Source: Rikenellaceae bacterium (lineage in GTDB: Bacteria > Bacteroidota > Bacteroidia > Bacteroidales > Rikenellaceae). Taken from it: a stretch of DNA of 64,000 bases. The notes under the pieces are model-generated. The model was not told where the DNA came from and did not search any database. It saw only the letters and a program-made list of their open reading frames with translations. The stretch covers positions 35,001-99,000 of the forward strand of contig JAFRZW010000008.1 in the NCBI GenBank assembly GCA_017442365.1. Direction: 5' to 3'. Each line of letters opens with the position of its first letter. The stretch's first letter is position 1. A program made the translations under genes and the position numbers. Below, piece by piece: positions 33,993 to 43,190 of this stretch.

Positions 33993-34157
33993 TTTTGAGT
34001 TGGCGATTAGTTTGAATTAAAAGAAGAAGAAAAATATAAACCAAATGCAAAATGGCGACACGCACCTTCGCGGGCTGGGGCGGTCGCCCGAAGGGCGAGC
34101 CCGCGAAGGTGTGTCGAAATCAAAGATTTCGCCATTTACAAATAGAAAATTATAACC
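33958..34157. repeat. Array C plus 176-bp direct repeat, copy 2 (downstream of lpxB)
   Basis: 33981-34157 repeats 32503-32678 almost base for base. Array C begins inside the lpxB reading frame (about 33960). Element A: outer stem CACCTTCGCGGGCT (34063-34076) / AGCCCGCGAAGGTG (34098-34111), inner stem TCGCCC/GGGCGA, hairpin 2 CGAAATC/GATTTCG. The repeat stops 1 bp before the ATG of the FAH gene. Confidence 0.85.
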
Positions 34158-34158
34158 G

Positions 34159-34779
34159 ATGAAAATCTTTTGCATAGCACGCAATTATGTCGAGCACGTC
34201 GATGAGTTGAAGATGGGCTCGGTGCCCTCGGCTCCGGTCTTTTTTATGAAGCCCGACACGGCACTTTTGCGCAACAATGACCCATTTTATGTCCCCTCGT
34301 TCAGTCGCGAGGTGCACTACGAGTGCGAGTTGGTGGTGCGTATCAACCGCGTGGGCAAGTGCATTGCCGAGCGTTTTGCGCACCGTTATTACGACGAGGT
34401 GGGCTTGGGTATCGACTTCACAGCACGCGATGTGCAGCGTGCGGCGGCTGCGGCGGGAGAGCCGTGGGAGGCTGCAAAGGCGTTCGACCACTCGGCAGCA
34501 ATATCGCCTAAGTTCCTGAAACTTGCGGAGTTGGGTGGCGACGTGCAAAACCTACATTTCGAAATGTGCCTCAACGGCGAGGTGCGCCAGTCGGCCTCGA
34601 CAGCGCAGATGATCTTCACGGTCGATCAACTGATCAGCCACATTTCGCAGTTTGTTACGTTGAAAATTGGCGACCTGATCTATACGGGCACGCCCGTCGG
34701 TGTGGGCGAGGTGCGCGAGGGCGACGAACTGACCGCAACACTCGAAGGCCACGAATTGTTGAACTTTGATATTCGTTAA
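34159..34779 (+). CDS. Fumarylacetoacetate hydrolase (FAH) family protein
   Basis: The 206-residue protein is a compact FAH-fold enzyme. It shows KIFCIARNYVEHVDEL, PVFFMKPDTALL, HYECELVVRINRVGK (metal-binding Glu pair ExE), GLGIDFTARDVQ, KAFDHSAAIS and GDLIYTGTPVGVGEV. This layout fits the YcgM/acylpyruvase-like hydrolases or isomerases that act on 2-keto acids with a divalent metal. The exact substrate is unknown. Maf starts 6 bp downstream. Confidence 0.88.
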   Translation: MKIFCIARNYVEHVDELKMGSVPSAPVFFMKPDTALLRNNDPFYVPSFSREVHYECELVVRINRVGKCIAERFAHRYYDEVGLGIDFTARDVQRAAAAAGEPWEAAKAFDHSAAISPKFLKLAELGGDVQNLHFEMCLNGEVRQSASTAQMIFTVDQLISHISQFVTLKIGDLIYTGTPVGVGEVREGDELTATLEGHELLNFDIR

Positions 34780-34785
34780 ACGACT

Positions 34786-35382
34786 ATGTTACTGCACGAT
34801 ACACTGAAATCATACCGCTTGATCTTAGCGAGCCAATCGCCCCGCCGCCGACAGTTGCTGAGCGACTGCGGATTGGAGTACGAGCTGGCCGAGCGCTACG
34901 AGGTCGAGGAGGTTTTTCCTGCGACGATGGAGGCCGACGAGGTGCCCGTCTATCTGTCGCGATTGAAGAGCGACGGCTACCCCAAGGCGCTTGCCGAGAA
35001 CGAAATTCTGCTTACGGCCGACACGGTTGTAATCATTGATAATGAGATACTTGGCAAGCCGACGGACGAGGCCGATGCACGTGCAATGCTCGCACGGTTG
35101 TCGGGTCGAGCGCACCGCGTAACGACGGGTGTAACGCTGCGTTCGAGCGCACGCACCGAGAGCTTTGCGGTGCAGAGCGACGTCTATTTCCGCACGCTCA
35201 CCGAGGAGGAGATCAGCTACTACGTCGAGCGTTTCCGCCCGATGGATAAGGCGGGCAGTTACGGCATTCAGGAGTGGATCGGCTACGTCGGTATCGAGCG
35301 CATCGACGGCTCATTCTACAACGTGATGGGACTGCCCGTGCAGCGGGTCTATGCGGCACTGGCGGAATTTGTAAAGCAATGA
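34786..35382 (+). CDS. maf: Maf-family nucleotide pyrophosphatase
   Basis: The 198-residue protein carries the Maf motifs: LILASQSPRRRQLLSDCG (N-terminus), ILLTADTVVIIDNEILGKP, LSGRAHRVTTGVTLR and DKAGSYGIQEWIG. Maf proteins hydrolyse non-canonical nucleoside triphosphates such as dTTP/UTP analogues and were first linked to septum formation. Length is normal. It sits 6 bp after the FAH gene and 27 bp before the S46 peptidase gene; all are on one strand and probably cotranscribed. Confidence 0.94.
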   Translation: MLLHDTLKSYRLILASQSPRRRQLLSDCGLEYELAERYEVEEVFPATMEADEVPVYLSRLKSDGYPKALAENEILLTADTVVIIDNEILGKPTDEADARAMLARLSGRAHRVTTGVTLRSSARTESFAVQSDVYFRTLTEEEISYYVERFRPMDKAGSYGIQEWIGYVGIERIDGSFYNVMGLPVQRVYAALAEFVKQ

Positions 35383-35409
35383 ATAACAAATAAATAAACG
35401 ACTGAAACT

Positions 35410-37482
35410 ATGAAGAAATTATTTTCGACCCTTGCGGCATTGATGTTCGTTCTGACGGCTGTGGCCGACGAGGGTATGTGGCTTCCGAGCCTGATTGGCG
35501 AGCGCATCAAGGATATGCGTTCGAAGGGTTTTCGACTGACGGCCGACGATGTTTACAGCATCAACCGCGCCTCGATGAAGGACGCTGTGGTGCTGTTCAA
35601 TGGCGGTTGCACGGGCGAGTTGATCTCGTCGGAGGGTCTGCTTTTGACCAACCACCACTGCGGTTATGGTGCGATCCAGAGCCACAGTAGCGTCGAGCAC
35701 GACTACCTGACCAACGGTTTTTGGGCGATGTCGCGCGAGCAGGAACTGCCCAATCCCAACCTCTATGTTGCGATTTTGGTGCGAATGGAGGACGTTACCG
35801 ACCGCGTGAAGGCGGGGGGCGATGAGAAGATCAACGACAACATCGCAGCCATCAAGAAGGAGGCCTCGGAGGACGGTCGCTATTCGACTTCGGTCGAGTC
35901 GCTGTACTACGCCAATCAGTACTTTCTGTTTGTGTATGAGAAATTTACGGACGTTCGTCTGGTAGGTGCACCCCCCTCGTCGATCGGCAAGTTCGGTGGC
36001 GACACCGACAACTGGATCTGGCCGCGCCACACGGGCGACTTCTCGGTTTTCCGCGTCTATGCCGGCAAGGATAACAAGCCCGCCGACTTCTCGCGCGAGA
36101 ATGTTCCCTACAAGCCTCGCCGCCACTTCAAGATCTCGACCAAGGGTGTCGAGGAGGGCGATTTCACGATGATCTACGGCTTCCCGGGCAACACCCAGCG
36201 CTATGTGATTTCGTCGGCTGCGGACTATGTTGAGCGTCTGTCGGACCCGATGAAGATCCGCCTGCGCACGCTCCGCTTGGACGTGATTTCGAAGGCTCAG
36301 GAGGCCGATCCGAAGGTACGTATCCAGTACGCCGCAAAGCACGCCAACATTGCCAATGCGTGGAAGAAGTGGCAGGGCGAAGTGCTTGGTTTGGAGCGAC
36401 TTGGCACGGTTGAGAAGAAGCGCGCCTACGAGCAGAAATTTGCCGCTTGGGCTGCCAACAAACCCGAATATGCAGGCCTGTTGGACAAGATGTATGCGGC
36501 TTACGACGAGCTGCGCGATCCCTATTGGCGTGCCGAGTATTTTGCCGAGTCGATTTCGGCGATCGAGCTGGCGCAGCTGACCCGTATGGTCGCTCAGCGC
36601 AAGCCCGCTACGGACGACAAATCGGTGGCTGCGTTCTATAAGAATTATGTTGCCGACATCGACCGCGAGGTGGCGAAGAAATTGGTTGCCGAGTTCGTCA
36701 AAGACATTGACGCTCAGTATATTCCCGAGTCGGTGAAGAGCGAGATGGCACGTTTTGCTTCGACCGATCACTTTGTCGATTACCTCTTCGACGAGAGCCC
36801 GCTGACCACGCCCGAGAAGTTTGCGGCGCTGGCCTCGGATCCCGACCACCTGCCCTCGATTATGGAGGCTGACCCGATGAACCGCTTCGTTACCGAGCTG
36901 ATCAAGTGTGGCAACTTTTCGCAGCGTCGCTACCGCAATATGAGCGACGCACCGTCGATTGCGCAGTACTACGCACCTTATATGCGTGCGCTGATGGAGT
37001 ACGACCGCGAGATGGCCTTCTTCCCCGACGCAAACCTCACATTGCGAGTTGCTTACGGTAAGGTTGGCGGCTATCGTTATGCCGACGCTGTCTATCACAA
37101 ACACTTCACCACGCTCGACGGAATCATCGAGAAGGACGATCCCGCGATCTACGACTACGACATTCCGCAGACACTGCGCGACATCTACGCAGCGAAGGAT
37201 TACGGTCGTTGGGGTATCGAGATGGACGGTCGCTACACCGTTCCCGTCTGCTTCATCGCCTCGAACCACACCACCGGTGGCAACTCGGGCTCGCCCGTGC
37301 TGAATGGTCGTGGCGAGCTGGTGGGTATCAACTTCGACCGCACGTGGCTCTCGACGATGAGCGACATCGAGTTCGACCCCGAAATCTGCCGCAACATCGC
37401 TGTTGATATTCGCTACGTGCTGTTCGTGATCGACCGTATCGGTGGCGCGGGCTATCTGCTTGACGAGATGGAACTTAAATAA
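35410..37482 (+). CDS. dpp11: S46 dipeptidyl-peptidase, predicted DPP11 (Asp/Glu-specific)
   Basis: The 690-residue periplasmic serine exopeptidase has a signal peptide ending at ALMFVLTAVA. The catalytic His is in LLLTNHHCGYGAIQSHSS (about residue 80) and the nucleophile Ser in TGGNSGSPVLNGRGELVGIN (about 625). Eighteen residues after that Ser comes Arg in NFDRTW. In Porphyromonas gingivalis S46 enzymes the matching residue (673) is Arg in DPP11, giving acidic P1 specificity, and Gly in DPP7. DPP11 is therefore predicted. It supplies dipeptides from proteins for peptide-based growth. The gene follows maf by 27 bp. Confidence 0.9.
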   Translation: MKKLFSTLAALMFVLTAVADEGMWLPSLIGERIKDMRSKGFRLTADDVYSINRASMKDAVVLFNGGCTGELISSEGLLLTNHHCGYGAIQSHSSVEHDYLTNGFWAMSREQELPNPNLYVAILVRMEDVTDRVKAGGDEKINDNIAAIKKEASEDGRYSTSVESLYYANQYFLFVYEKFTDVRLVGAPPSSIGKFGGDTDNWIWPRHTGDFSVFRVYAGKDNKPADFSRENVPYKPRRHFKISTKGVEEGDFTMIYGFPGNTQRYVISSAADYVERLSDPMKIRLRTLRLDVISKAQEADPKVRIQYAAKHANIANAWKKWQGEVLGLERLGTVEKKRAYEQKFAAWAANKPEYAGLLDKMYAAYDELRDPYWRAEYFAESISAIELAQLTRMVAQRKPATDDKSVAAFYKNYVADIDREVAKKLVAEFVKDIDAQYIPESVKSEMARFASTDHFVDYLFDESPLTTPEKFAALASDPDHLPSIMEADPMNRFVTELIKCGNFSQRRYRNMSDAPSIAQYYAPYMRALMEYDREMAFFPDANLTLRVAYGKVGGYRYADAVYHKHFTTLDGIIEKDDPAIYDYDIPQTLRDIYAAKDYGRWGIEMDGRYTVPVCFIASNHTTGGNSGSPVLNGRGELVGINFDRTWLSTMSDIEFDPEICRNIAVDIRYVLFVIDRIGGAGYLLDEMELK

Positions 37483-37484
37483 AT

Positions 37485-37690
37485 TCAGGATTCAAAATTC
37501 AAGATTCAAGATTATTTGGCAAAATCTTCGATTTTGACACACACTCGCGGGCTCGCCCTTTGGGCGACCGCCCCAGCCCGCGAGTGTGCGCCCGCCATCT
37601 GAGCGAATTTTGATTTTCAGTCCTGCAAACAAAATAAACGTTAGCAAAGGCCAATTTTGCATTTTGCATCTTGAATTTTGAATCTTAAAT
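37485..37690. repeat. Repeat mosaic between the S46 and transporter genes
   Basis: Array C (37485-37513) is followed by an element A in reverse orientation: hairpin 2 AAAATC-ttc-GATTTT (37521-37535), outer stem ACACTCGCGGGC (37541-37552) / GCCCGCGAGTGT (37576-37587), inner stem TCGCCC/GGGCGA, unpaired CCGCCCC. Remains of family B (CGCCCGCCATCTGAGCG, 37589-37605, with TTTTCAGTCCTGCAAACAAA) and a second array C (37663-37690) follow. No gene is seen. Confidence 0.78.
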
Positions 37691-37700
37691 TACCGACATT

Positions 37701-39362
37701 ATGAAATGGTTCGAAACCTTGTATCTCACGCCGTCGCCGTTGCAGGCTGTGGTTGTCATTTCGACCATCTGCGCGGTGGGCTTAATGCTTGGACGAGTGC
37801 GCATTAAGGGCATTTCGTTGGGCGTTACGTTTGTCTTTTTTGCAGGTATTTTGGCGGGTCATATCGGTTTGAAGATCGACCCTCAAATGCTGACATTCGC
37901 CCAGAATTTCGGTCTGATAATCTTCGTCTATGAGCTTGGATTGCAGGTCGGACCGGGTTTTTTCAGTGCCTTCCGCAGTGGCGGTATTCGACTGAATCTG
38001 TTGGGATTAGGCGTTGCGCTGATCGGTACGGCGATGGCTGTCGGACTGACCTACGTAACGACCATTCCGCTACCCGATATGATGGGAATCTTGTGCGGTG
38101 CAACGACCAACACTCCCGCGCTCGGTGCGGCGCAGCAGACCCTTTCGCAGTTGGGCGTGTCGGCCAATGGCGCAGCGCTGAGTTGTGCCGTAACCTATCC
38201 GTTGGGTGTTGTGGGTGTGATTCTGGCGATCATCGTGATCCGCAAGTTTTTTGCGCGCAAGGAGGACTTCGCCGCACCTGATGCTGAACACGTGAATAAT
38301 ACATTCATTGCCACTTTTATCGTTCGTAATCAGGCGATTGCAGGCAAGACATTAGCTAAGGTTGCCGAGCTGAGCAATATCCAATTTGTGATCTCGCGCG
38401 TGTGGCGCGAGGGCAAGGTTTCGGTGCCCGATGGCAAGACCACTATCGAGCTTGGCGACCGCCTGCTTGTTACCACCTCGGAGCGCGACGCGGAGACGCT
38501 GTCGGTGCTTTTTGGTGAGCGCGAGCAGACCGATTGGAACCGCAGCGACGTCGATTGGAACAAGATCGACCGCAAGTTGCTCTCGCGCAGTATCGTGATC
38601 ACGCGCCCCGAAATCAACGGCAAACGCCTCGGCTCGCTGCGCCTGCGCAATAGCTACGGCATCAACATCTCGCGTATCTACCGCAGTGGTGTGCCTCTGC
38701 TGGCGACGCCCGATCTGGTGCTGCAACTCGGTGATCGTGTGATGGTTGTGGGCGAAGAGCCGTCGATCGAGCGCGTAGAGAAGAAGCTCGGCAACGCCTC
38801 GAAGGAGCTGAGCGAACCCAACCTGATGTCGATCTTCATCGGACTGATTTTGGGTCTTGCGTTGGGTGCTGTGCCGCTGTCGATGCCCGGCATTTCGGCT
38901 CCCGTGCGTCTGGGTTTGGCGGGCGGACCGATCATTGTGGGAATCTTGGTTGGTACGTTCGGACCCCGATTTGGCTTGATTACTTACACCACGCGAAGCG
39001 CCAATTTGATGCTCCGCGGCTTGGGATTGGCGCTCTATCTGGCCTGCTTGGGACTGGACGCAGGTGCACAATTTTTCGAAACCGTAATGCGTCCCGAGGG
39101 TGTGCTGTGGATCGCAGTGGGCTTTGTGATTACGGTCGTTCCCGTGCTGATCGTGGGTCTTTATGCACTGAGAGTTAAACACTTAGACTACGCAACGGTT
39201 TGCGGAATGTTGTGCGGTAGTATGGCAAATCCGATGGCACTGAACTACGCCAACGATACGATCGAGGGCGACAATGCGTCGGTTTCGTATGCGACGGTCT
39301 ATCCGTTGGCGATGTTCACGAAGGTAGTTTTAGTTCAGGTACTTCTGCTCTTTTTGATGTAA
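37701..39362 (+). CDS. YidE/YbjL-type putative transporter (AspT family) with TrkA-C domains
   Basis: The 553-residue inner-membrane protein has two blocks of five or six transmembrane helices (about 1-185 and 365-553), related to each other (the AspT-AlsT/YidE duplication). They flank a cytoplasmic part with two TrkA-C (RCK_C) domains (about 205-285 and 292-370, each ending in GDRLLVTT or GDRVMVVG). Family members include the aspartate:alanine exchanger AspT; most others are uncharacterised. Conserved features are GVTFVFFAGILAGHIGL, CGATTNTPALGAAQ and CGMLCGSMANPMALNY. It is followed after 5 bp by a secreted protein gene. Confidence 0.87.
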   Translation: MKWFETLYLTPSPLQAVVVISTICAVGLMLGRVRIKGISLGVTFVFFAGILAGHIGLKIDPQMLTFAQNFGLIIFVYELGLQVGPGFFSAFRSGGIRLNLLGLGVALIGTAMAVGLTYVTTIPLPDMMGILCGATTNTPALGAAQQTLSQLGVSANGAALSCAVTYPLGVVGVILAIIVIRKFFARKEDFAAPDAEHVNNTFIATFIVRNQAIAGKTLAKVAELSNIQFVISRVWREGKVSVPDGKTTIELGDRLLVTTSERDAETLSVLFGEREQTDWNRSDVDWNKIDRKLLSRSIVITRPEINGKRLGSLRLRNSYGINISRIYRSGVPLLATPDLVLQLGDRVMVVGEEPSIERVEKKLGNASKELSEPNLMSIFIGLILGLALGAVPLSMPGISAPVRLGLAGGPIIVGILVGTFGPRFGLITYTTRSANLMLRGLGLALYLACLGLDAGAQFFETVMRPEGVLWIAVGFVITVVPVLIVGLYALRVKHLDYATVCGMLCGSMANPMALNYANDTIEGDNASVSYATVYPLAMFTKVVLVQVLLLFLM

Positions 39363-39367
39363 TTGAG

Positions 39368-40345
39368 ATGAAACGAACGAGCGTTATATTGGTGCTTTTG
39401 GCGTTGATAGTTGTGGCAGTTGGAGCCACTGCACAACGCCCCAAGAGCTATCGCCATCTGCGCAAGTTCGACGGTGATACGGTTGCATACCTTACTCATA
39501 ATTGGGGTTTTCACACTGCGGGAGCTTACACCGACCGCACGATTGGCGACTTTTTGGACGATTGCGAACTGCCGATTAAGAGTGTTGGCGTTTTCACCTC
39601 GTCGACGGGTCGAATGTTTCTTTTTCGTTTCTATGTGCGCGACTATGATGAACTGTATCCCTACACTCCTTCCGAGTATGTAAAACGGTTGGCAAAGGCG
39701 GGAGGTTATCCGATCGATATGTCGCAAGGTGCAAATCTGTCGAAGTATAGTGTTGATGTTTTCTTTTCGAGCCCAAAGGTCGAGGAGGATTACAAACATA
39801 TTTTTCCCGATCTTTTTATTGAGGATAGTCGCCACTTTGCACTGAGCAAGGAGTTGCGCCGCGAGATTGAGGATTGGCAGATCGACGATGTGCGATATAG
39901 CTTAGGCATTCAGCACCACGCACCTAAGGGCTACCGCTCACTTAGCGAATGTGGGCAAGATACGATTGCCTATGTGGAGGCAAATTGGGGGTTTAAGAGT
40001 CAAGCCTATTTTGGCGATATTACGGTTGGTACATTCTTGAATATCTTCGAGTTGCCGATTAAGCGAGTGTCGTTAAGATGCGATGCCGGTGGTCGTCTTT
40101 GCACTATTTACCTCATCTTCCACCCCGATCAACAGACCAATGATCCCGCAACGTGGGGAATGGGCTACGTAACCTTGGTGCTTACCTGGTCGAACAACTA
40201 CCCGACCATCGAGGAACTGAGTCCCACGTTCGAGGGTTTGGAACCCTACAAAGAGGTCGAATATGAGTGGCGCAACGAGTACCGTTCGCTATTCGAGAAT
40301 TTCCTACTCGACGACATACAATATAATGGTGGAGCATTCTCGTGA
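39368..40345 (+). CDS. Secreted protein with internal duplication, function unknown
   Basis: The 325-residue protein has a signal peptide (MKRTSVILVLLALIVVAVGATAQ). Two related halves follow: the first has YRHLRKFDGDTVAYLTHNWG with TIGDFLDDCELPIKSV (about 30-75); the second has YRSLSECGQDTIAYVEANWG with TVGTFLNIFELPIKRV (about 182-228). The duplication is clear by eye. No catalytic motif or known family was recognised. It follows the YidE-type transporter by 5 bp, so it may be cotranscribed, but a shared function is not evident. Confidence 0.75.
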   Translation: MKRTSVILVLLALIVVAVGATAQRPKSYRHLRKFDGDTVAYLTHNWGFHTAGAYTDRTIGDFLDDCELPIKSVGVFTSSTGRMFLFRFYVRDYDELYPYTPSEYVKRLAKAGGYPIDMSQGANLSKYSVDVFFSSPKVEEDYKHIFPDLFIEDSRHFALSKELRREIEDWQIDDVRYSLGIQHHAPKGYRSLSECGQDTIAYVEANWGFKSQAYFGDITVGTFLNIFELPIKRVSLRCDAGGRLCTIYLIFHPDQQTNDPATWGMGYVTLVLTWSNNYPTIEELSPTFEGLEPYKEVEYEWRNEYRSLFENFLLDDIQYNGGAFS

Positions 40346-40396
40346 TTAATAGCAGTTTTTGCTAAACGAAATTGTGCTTACACCATAATTTATGCA

Positions 40397-40404
40397 TATC
40401 TTTG
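40397..40404 (+). promoter_or_regulatory. -7 box of prfC
   Basis: TATCTTTG, 29 bp before the ATG at 40434. A TTG at 40372-40374 could be part of the -33 element (22 bp spacing). Confidence 0.55.
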
Positions 40405-40433
40405 CACCCTGAAAAATTGATTTACGATAGAAA

Positions 40434-42011
40434 ATGACCTTACAAGAAGAGATCACACGCAGGCGTACATTCGCCATCATCAGCCACCCCGATGCTGGTA
40501 AGACAACTTTGACCGAAAAATTGCTGCTGTTCGGTGGTGCAATCCACGTTGCAGGCGCCGTCAAGAGCAACAAAATCAAGAAGACCGCAACCTCGGACTT
40601 TATGGAGATCGAGCGTCAGCGCGGTATCTCGGTCGCTACGTCGGTGATGGGTTTCGAGTATGGCGGCTGCAAAATCAATATCCTCGACACCCCGGGCCAC
40701 GAGGACTTTGCCGAGGATACCTACCGCACGCTGACGGCTGTCGATAGCGTAATCATCGTCATCGATGGTGCAAAGGGTGTCGAGACGCAGACGCGCCGAC
40801 TGATGAATGTCTGCCGTATGCGCAAGACCCCCGTGATGGTCTATATCAACAAGTTGGACCGCCCCTCGCGTGATCCGTTCGATCTGTTGGACGAGGTCGA
40901 GAACGAGTTGCAAATCAAGGTGCGCCCACTGGCGTTCCCCATCAGCAACGGTCCCTCGTTCAAGGGTGTTTATAACATTTTCGAGCAGAATCTGTCGTTG
41001 TTCCTCTCGGACGAGCGACTGACTGCCGACGCTCAAACCGTTGATATCAAGCTCGATAGCCCCGACCTCGAAAGCTACATCGGTCGCTACGCCCAGCAGC
41101 TGCGCGACGACGTTGAGCTGGTCGATGGCGTCTATGAGCCGTTCGACCGCGAGGCCTATCTGCGTGGCGAGCTGGCACCCGTTTTCTTCGGTAGTGCGAT
41201 CAACAATTTCGGCGTGCGCGAGCTGTTGGAGTGCTTCATCAAGATCGCTCCGTCGCCCCGCCCCTCGACCACCGCACAGCGTCCGATCGAGCCCGCCGAG
41301 CCGAAAATGACAGGTTTCGTCTTTAAGATCCACGCCAATATGGACCCCAACCACCGCGACCGAATCGCCTTTTTGAAGATCTGTTCGGGCACGTTCGAGC
41401 GTAACAAAAACTACCTCCACGTGCGCAGCGGCAAGCAGTTGAAGTTCTCGTCGCCTACGGCGTTTATGGCCGAGAAGAAGTCGGTGATCGACTTCGCCTA
41501 CCCGGGCGATATCGTCGGTCTGCACGACACGGGTAACTTCAAAATCGGCGACACGTTCACCGAGGGCGAGAAGCTCAACTTCACGGGTATCCCCTCGTTT
41601 GCGCCCGAGCTGTTCCGCTATATCGAGAACGCCGACCCGATGAAATTCAAGCAGTTAAGCAAAGGCATCGACCAGCTGATGGACGAGGGTGTGGCGCAGC
41701 TTTTCACCTCGTCGCTCAACGGTCGCAAGATCATCGGCACGGTGGGTGCGTTGCAGTTCGAGGTTATCCAATACCGTTTGGAGCACGAGTATGGCGCCAA
41801 GTGCCGCTACGAGCCGATTTCGATCCACAAGGCTTGCTGGATCGAGAGCGACAATGCAGCGCAGTTGGCTGATTTCAAGCGCCGTAAGCATACCAATATG
41901 GCGGTTGATAAGCACGGACGCGATGTCTTTTTGGCCGATACGAGCTACGCGCTGGCGCTGGCACAGGAGAACTTCCCCGATATCCGATTCCACTTCACAT
42001 CGGAGTTCTAA
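40434..42011 (+). CDS. prfC: Peptide chain release factor 3
   Basis: The 525-residue GTPase recycles RF1 and RF2 from the ribosome after termination. The G motifs are intact and canonical: [14 protein letters not shown] (P-loop), [16 protein letters not shown] (switch I), [15 protein letters not shown] (switch II with catalytic His), [12 protein letters not shown]. Domain II and the RF3 C-terminal domain follow ([37 protein letters not shown]). Length equals the family norm (about 525-530). It contrasts with the EF-G-like gene at 10.6 kb, whose G3 His is lost. Confidence 0.96.
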   Translation: MTLQEEITRRRTFAIISHPDAGKTTLTEKLLLFGGAIHVAGAVKSNKIKKTATSDFMEIERQRGISVATSVMGFEYGGCKINILDTPGHEDFAEDTYRTLTAVDSVIIVIDGAKGVETQTRRLMNVCRMRKTPVMVYINKLDRPSRDPFDLLDEVENELQIKVRPLAFPISNGPSFKGVYNIFEQNLSLFLSDERLTADAQTVDIKLDSPDLESYIGRYAQQLRDDVELVDGVYEPFDREAYLRGELAPVFFGSAINNFGVRELLECFIKIAPSPRPSTTAQRPIEPAEPKMTGFVFKIHANMDPNHRDRIAFLKICSGTFERNKNYLHVRSGKQLKFSSPTAFMAEKKSVIDFAYPGDIVGLHDTGNFKIGDTFTEGEKLNFTGIPSFAPELFRYIENADPMKFKQLSKGIDQLMDEGVAQLFTSSLNGRKIIGTVGALQFEVIQYRLEHEYGAKCRYEPISIHKACWIESDNAAQLADFKRRKHTNMAVDKHGRDVFLADTSYALALAQENFPDIRFHFTSEF

Positions 42012-42240
42012 CGACAATTCAAGATTCAAGATTCAAAATTCAAAATTCAAGATTATAGCCGCACTTTGAAGTGCGGCTTTTTTGCTTTCGGTTTAATACA
42101 TATTAATAATAATAGATCCACGCTTTTTTCAAAAAGCGTGTCATCATTGGCGGGTCGGCCTTTGGGCGAGCCCCCCACCCGCCAATGATGAGATTACTCG
42201 CACAACCGAAAACAGCAGAACCCGCCCACACAACGCACCT
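42012..42240. repeat. Terminator and repeat mosaic after prfC
   Basis: Array C (42015-42053) is followed by the prfC terminator AGCCGCACT/AGTGCGGCT (42057-42065/42070-42078) with a T run. Next comes an element with hairpin CGCTTTTT-tc-AAAAAGCG (42121-42138), outer stem TCATCATTGGCGGGT (42141-42155) / ACCCGCCAATGATGA (42177-42191) and inner GCC-tttg-GGC. This is the partner copy of 31.6 kb. Part of a reverse family B element (42200-42225) follows. Confidence 0.78.
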
Positions 42241-42322
42241 CAGCCGTGCGGTTTTTTCAAAATTGTTAATAATTGGTAGATAAATTCTCGGTGGGGATCG
42301 AATTTTGTTAGCCCCTAAACGA

Positions 42323-42330
42323 TAATTTTG
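42323..42330 (+). promoter_or_regulatory. -7 box of the DUF3467 gene
   Basis: TAATTTTG, 21 bp before the ATG at 42352. It excludes the TTG start at 42328. Confidence 0.5.
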
Positions 42331-42351
42331 CACCAACCAAAAGCAATTTCT

Positions 42352-42666
42352 ATGGCAGAAGTACAACAGATGGGTTTGGAACTCAGCATTGACGAGCAGA
42401 CCGCGCAGGGTCGCTATTCGAATCTGGTGGTCATCACTCACTCGTCATCGGAGTTTGTACTCGATTTTGCGTCGATGTTGCCGGCAATGCCCAAGGCGAA
42501 GGTTCAGAGCCGAATCATTATGACTCCCGAGCACGCCAAGCGTTTGATGATGACCTTGCAGGACAACATCACACGTTACGAGAGTTCGAACGGCAAGATT
42601 GAGGTACGTATGCAACCCTCGACCGACGAGGCGATGTCGATGGGATTCAATGTGGGCGAGGCGTAA
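42352..42666 (+). CDS. DUF3467 domain protein
   Basis: The 104-residue cytoplasmic protein matches the small DUF3467 family: ELSIDEQTAQGRYSNLVVIT, HSSSEFVLDFASMLP, VQSRIIMTPEHAKRLMMTLQ and DNITRYESSNGKIE. The family is widespread in Bacteroidota and of unknown function; in this group it can lie near transcription or ribosomal genes. Here it stands alone between prfC and rpmH. The start at 42352 is the first ATG after the -7 box. Confidence 0.85.
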   Translation: MAEVQQMGLELSIDEQTAQGRYSNLVVITHSSSEFVLDFASMLPAMPKAKVQSRIIMTPEHAKRLMMTLQDNITRYESSNGKIEVRMQPSTDEAMSMGFNVGEA

Positions 42667-42786
42667 CGAGGTCCAATTCCGACGGTTGCGCACTAAGAAT
42701 TGATCGAAAATCGGGCATTTTGATGCTCCGATGGGGTGTGTAGTGTGGAAATCAACGCCTAAATATCAAAATAATTTGCTAAAATT

Positions 42787-42816
42787 TTTGGAAAAGCCAA
42801 AAATGTTATACCTTTG
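42787..42816 (+). promoter_or_regulatory. Promoter of rpmH
   Basis: TTTG at 42787-42790, 18 bp spacer, TACCTTTG at 42809-42816. Transcription would begin about 45 bp before the ATG. Confidence 0.65.
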
Positions 42817-42869
42817 CACTCCGCAAAGGACAATTTTTTTCAAGAAACAAAATATAAAAAGATAGAGTT

Positions 42870-43037
42870 ATGGCGATGAAAAGAACATTCCAGCCTTCGC
42901 GCAGGAAGAGAATCAACAAGCACGGTTTCCGTCAGAGAATGGCAACCGCTAACGGTCGTAAGGTATTGGCTGCACGTCGTGCAAAGGGCCGCAAGAAGCT
43001 GACCGTTTCGGACGAGGCTACTTTCAAGTACGCTTAA
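42870..43037 (+). CDS. rpmH: 50S ribosomal protein L34
   Basis: The 55-residue basic protein [20 protein letters not shown]... is a clear L34, including the signature [20 protein letters not shown] and [19 protein letters not shown]. The C-terminus (SDEATFKYA) is slightly longer than the usual 44-52 residues, as is common in Bacteroidota. It has its own promoter and terminator. The rnpA, yidC and dnaA genes that adjoin rpmH in many bacteria are not next to it here. Confidence 0.97.
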   Translation: MAMKRTFQPSRRKRINKHGFRQRMATANGRKVLAARRAKGRKKLTVSDEATFKYA

Positions 43038-43063
43038 TCGCGTCAAGACGGTAACACCAAAAC

Positions 43064-43095
43064 AAGAGCTACCCACGCAGGGTGGCTCTTTTTTT
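43064..43095 (+). terminator. Terminator of rpmH
   Basis: AAGAGCTACCC (43064-43074) pairs with GGGTGGCTCTT (43080-43090), followed by T run. Confidence 0.85.
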
Positions 43096-43140
43096 CATTA
43101 CCACGCAGGAAAAATGACTCAAAATTGAACTCGATGACCA

Positions 43141-43168
43141 AAAAAAGCCGCACTCGATGAGCGCGGCT
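43141..43168 (-). terminator. Terminator of folE
   Basis: AGCCGC (43146-43151) pairs with GCGGCT (43163-43168). On the minus strand a run of six T follows. Confidence 0.7.
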
Positions 43169-43190
43169 ATGATTTTTAATTCCACTCCTC

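Noticed and set aside
35419..37269. 616-codon minus-strand frame over the S46 peptidase
   Set aside because: It lies wholly opposite a gene with intact catalytic motifs and has shadow composition.
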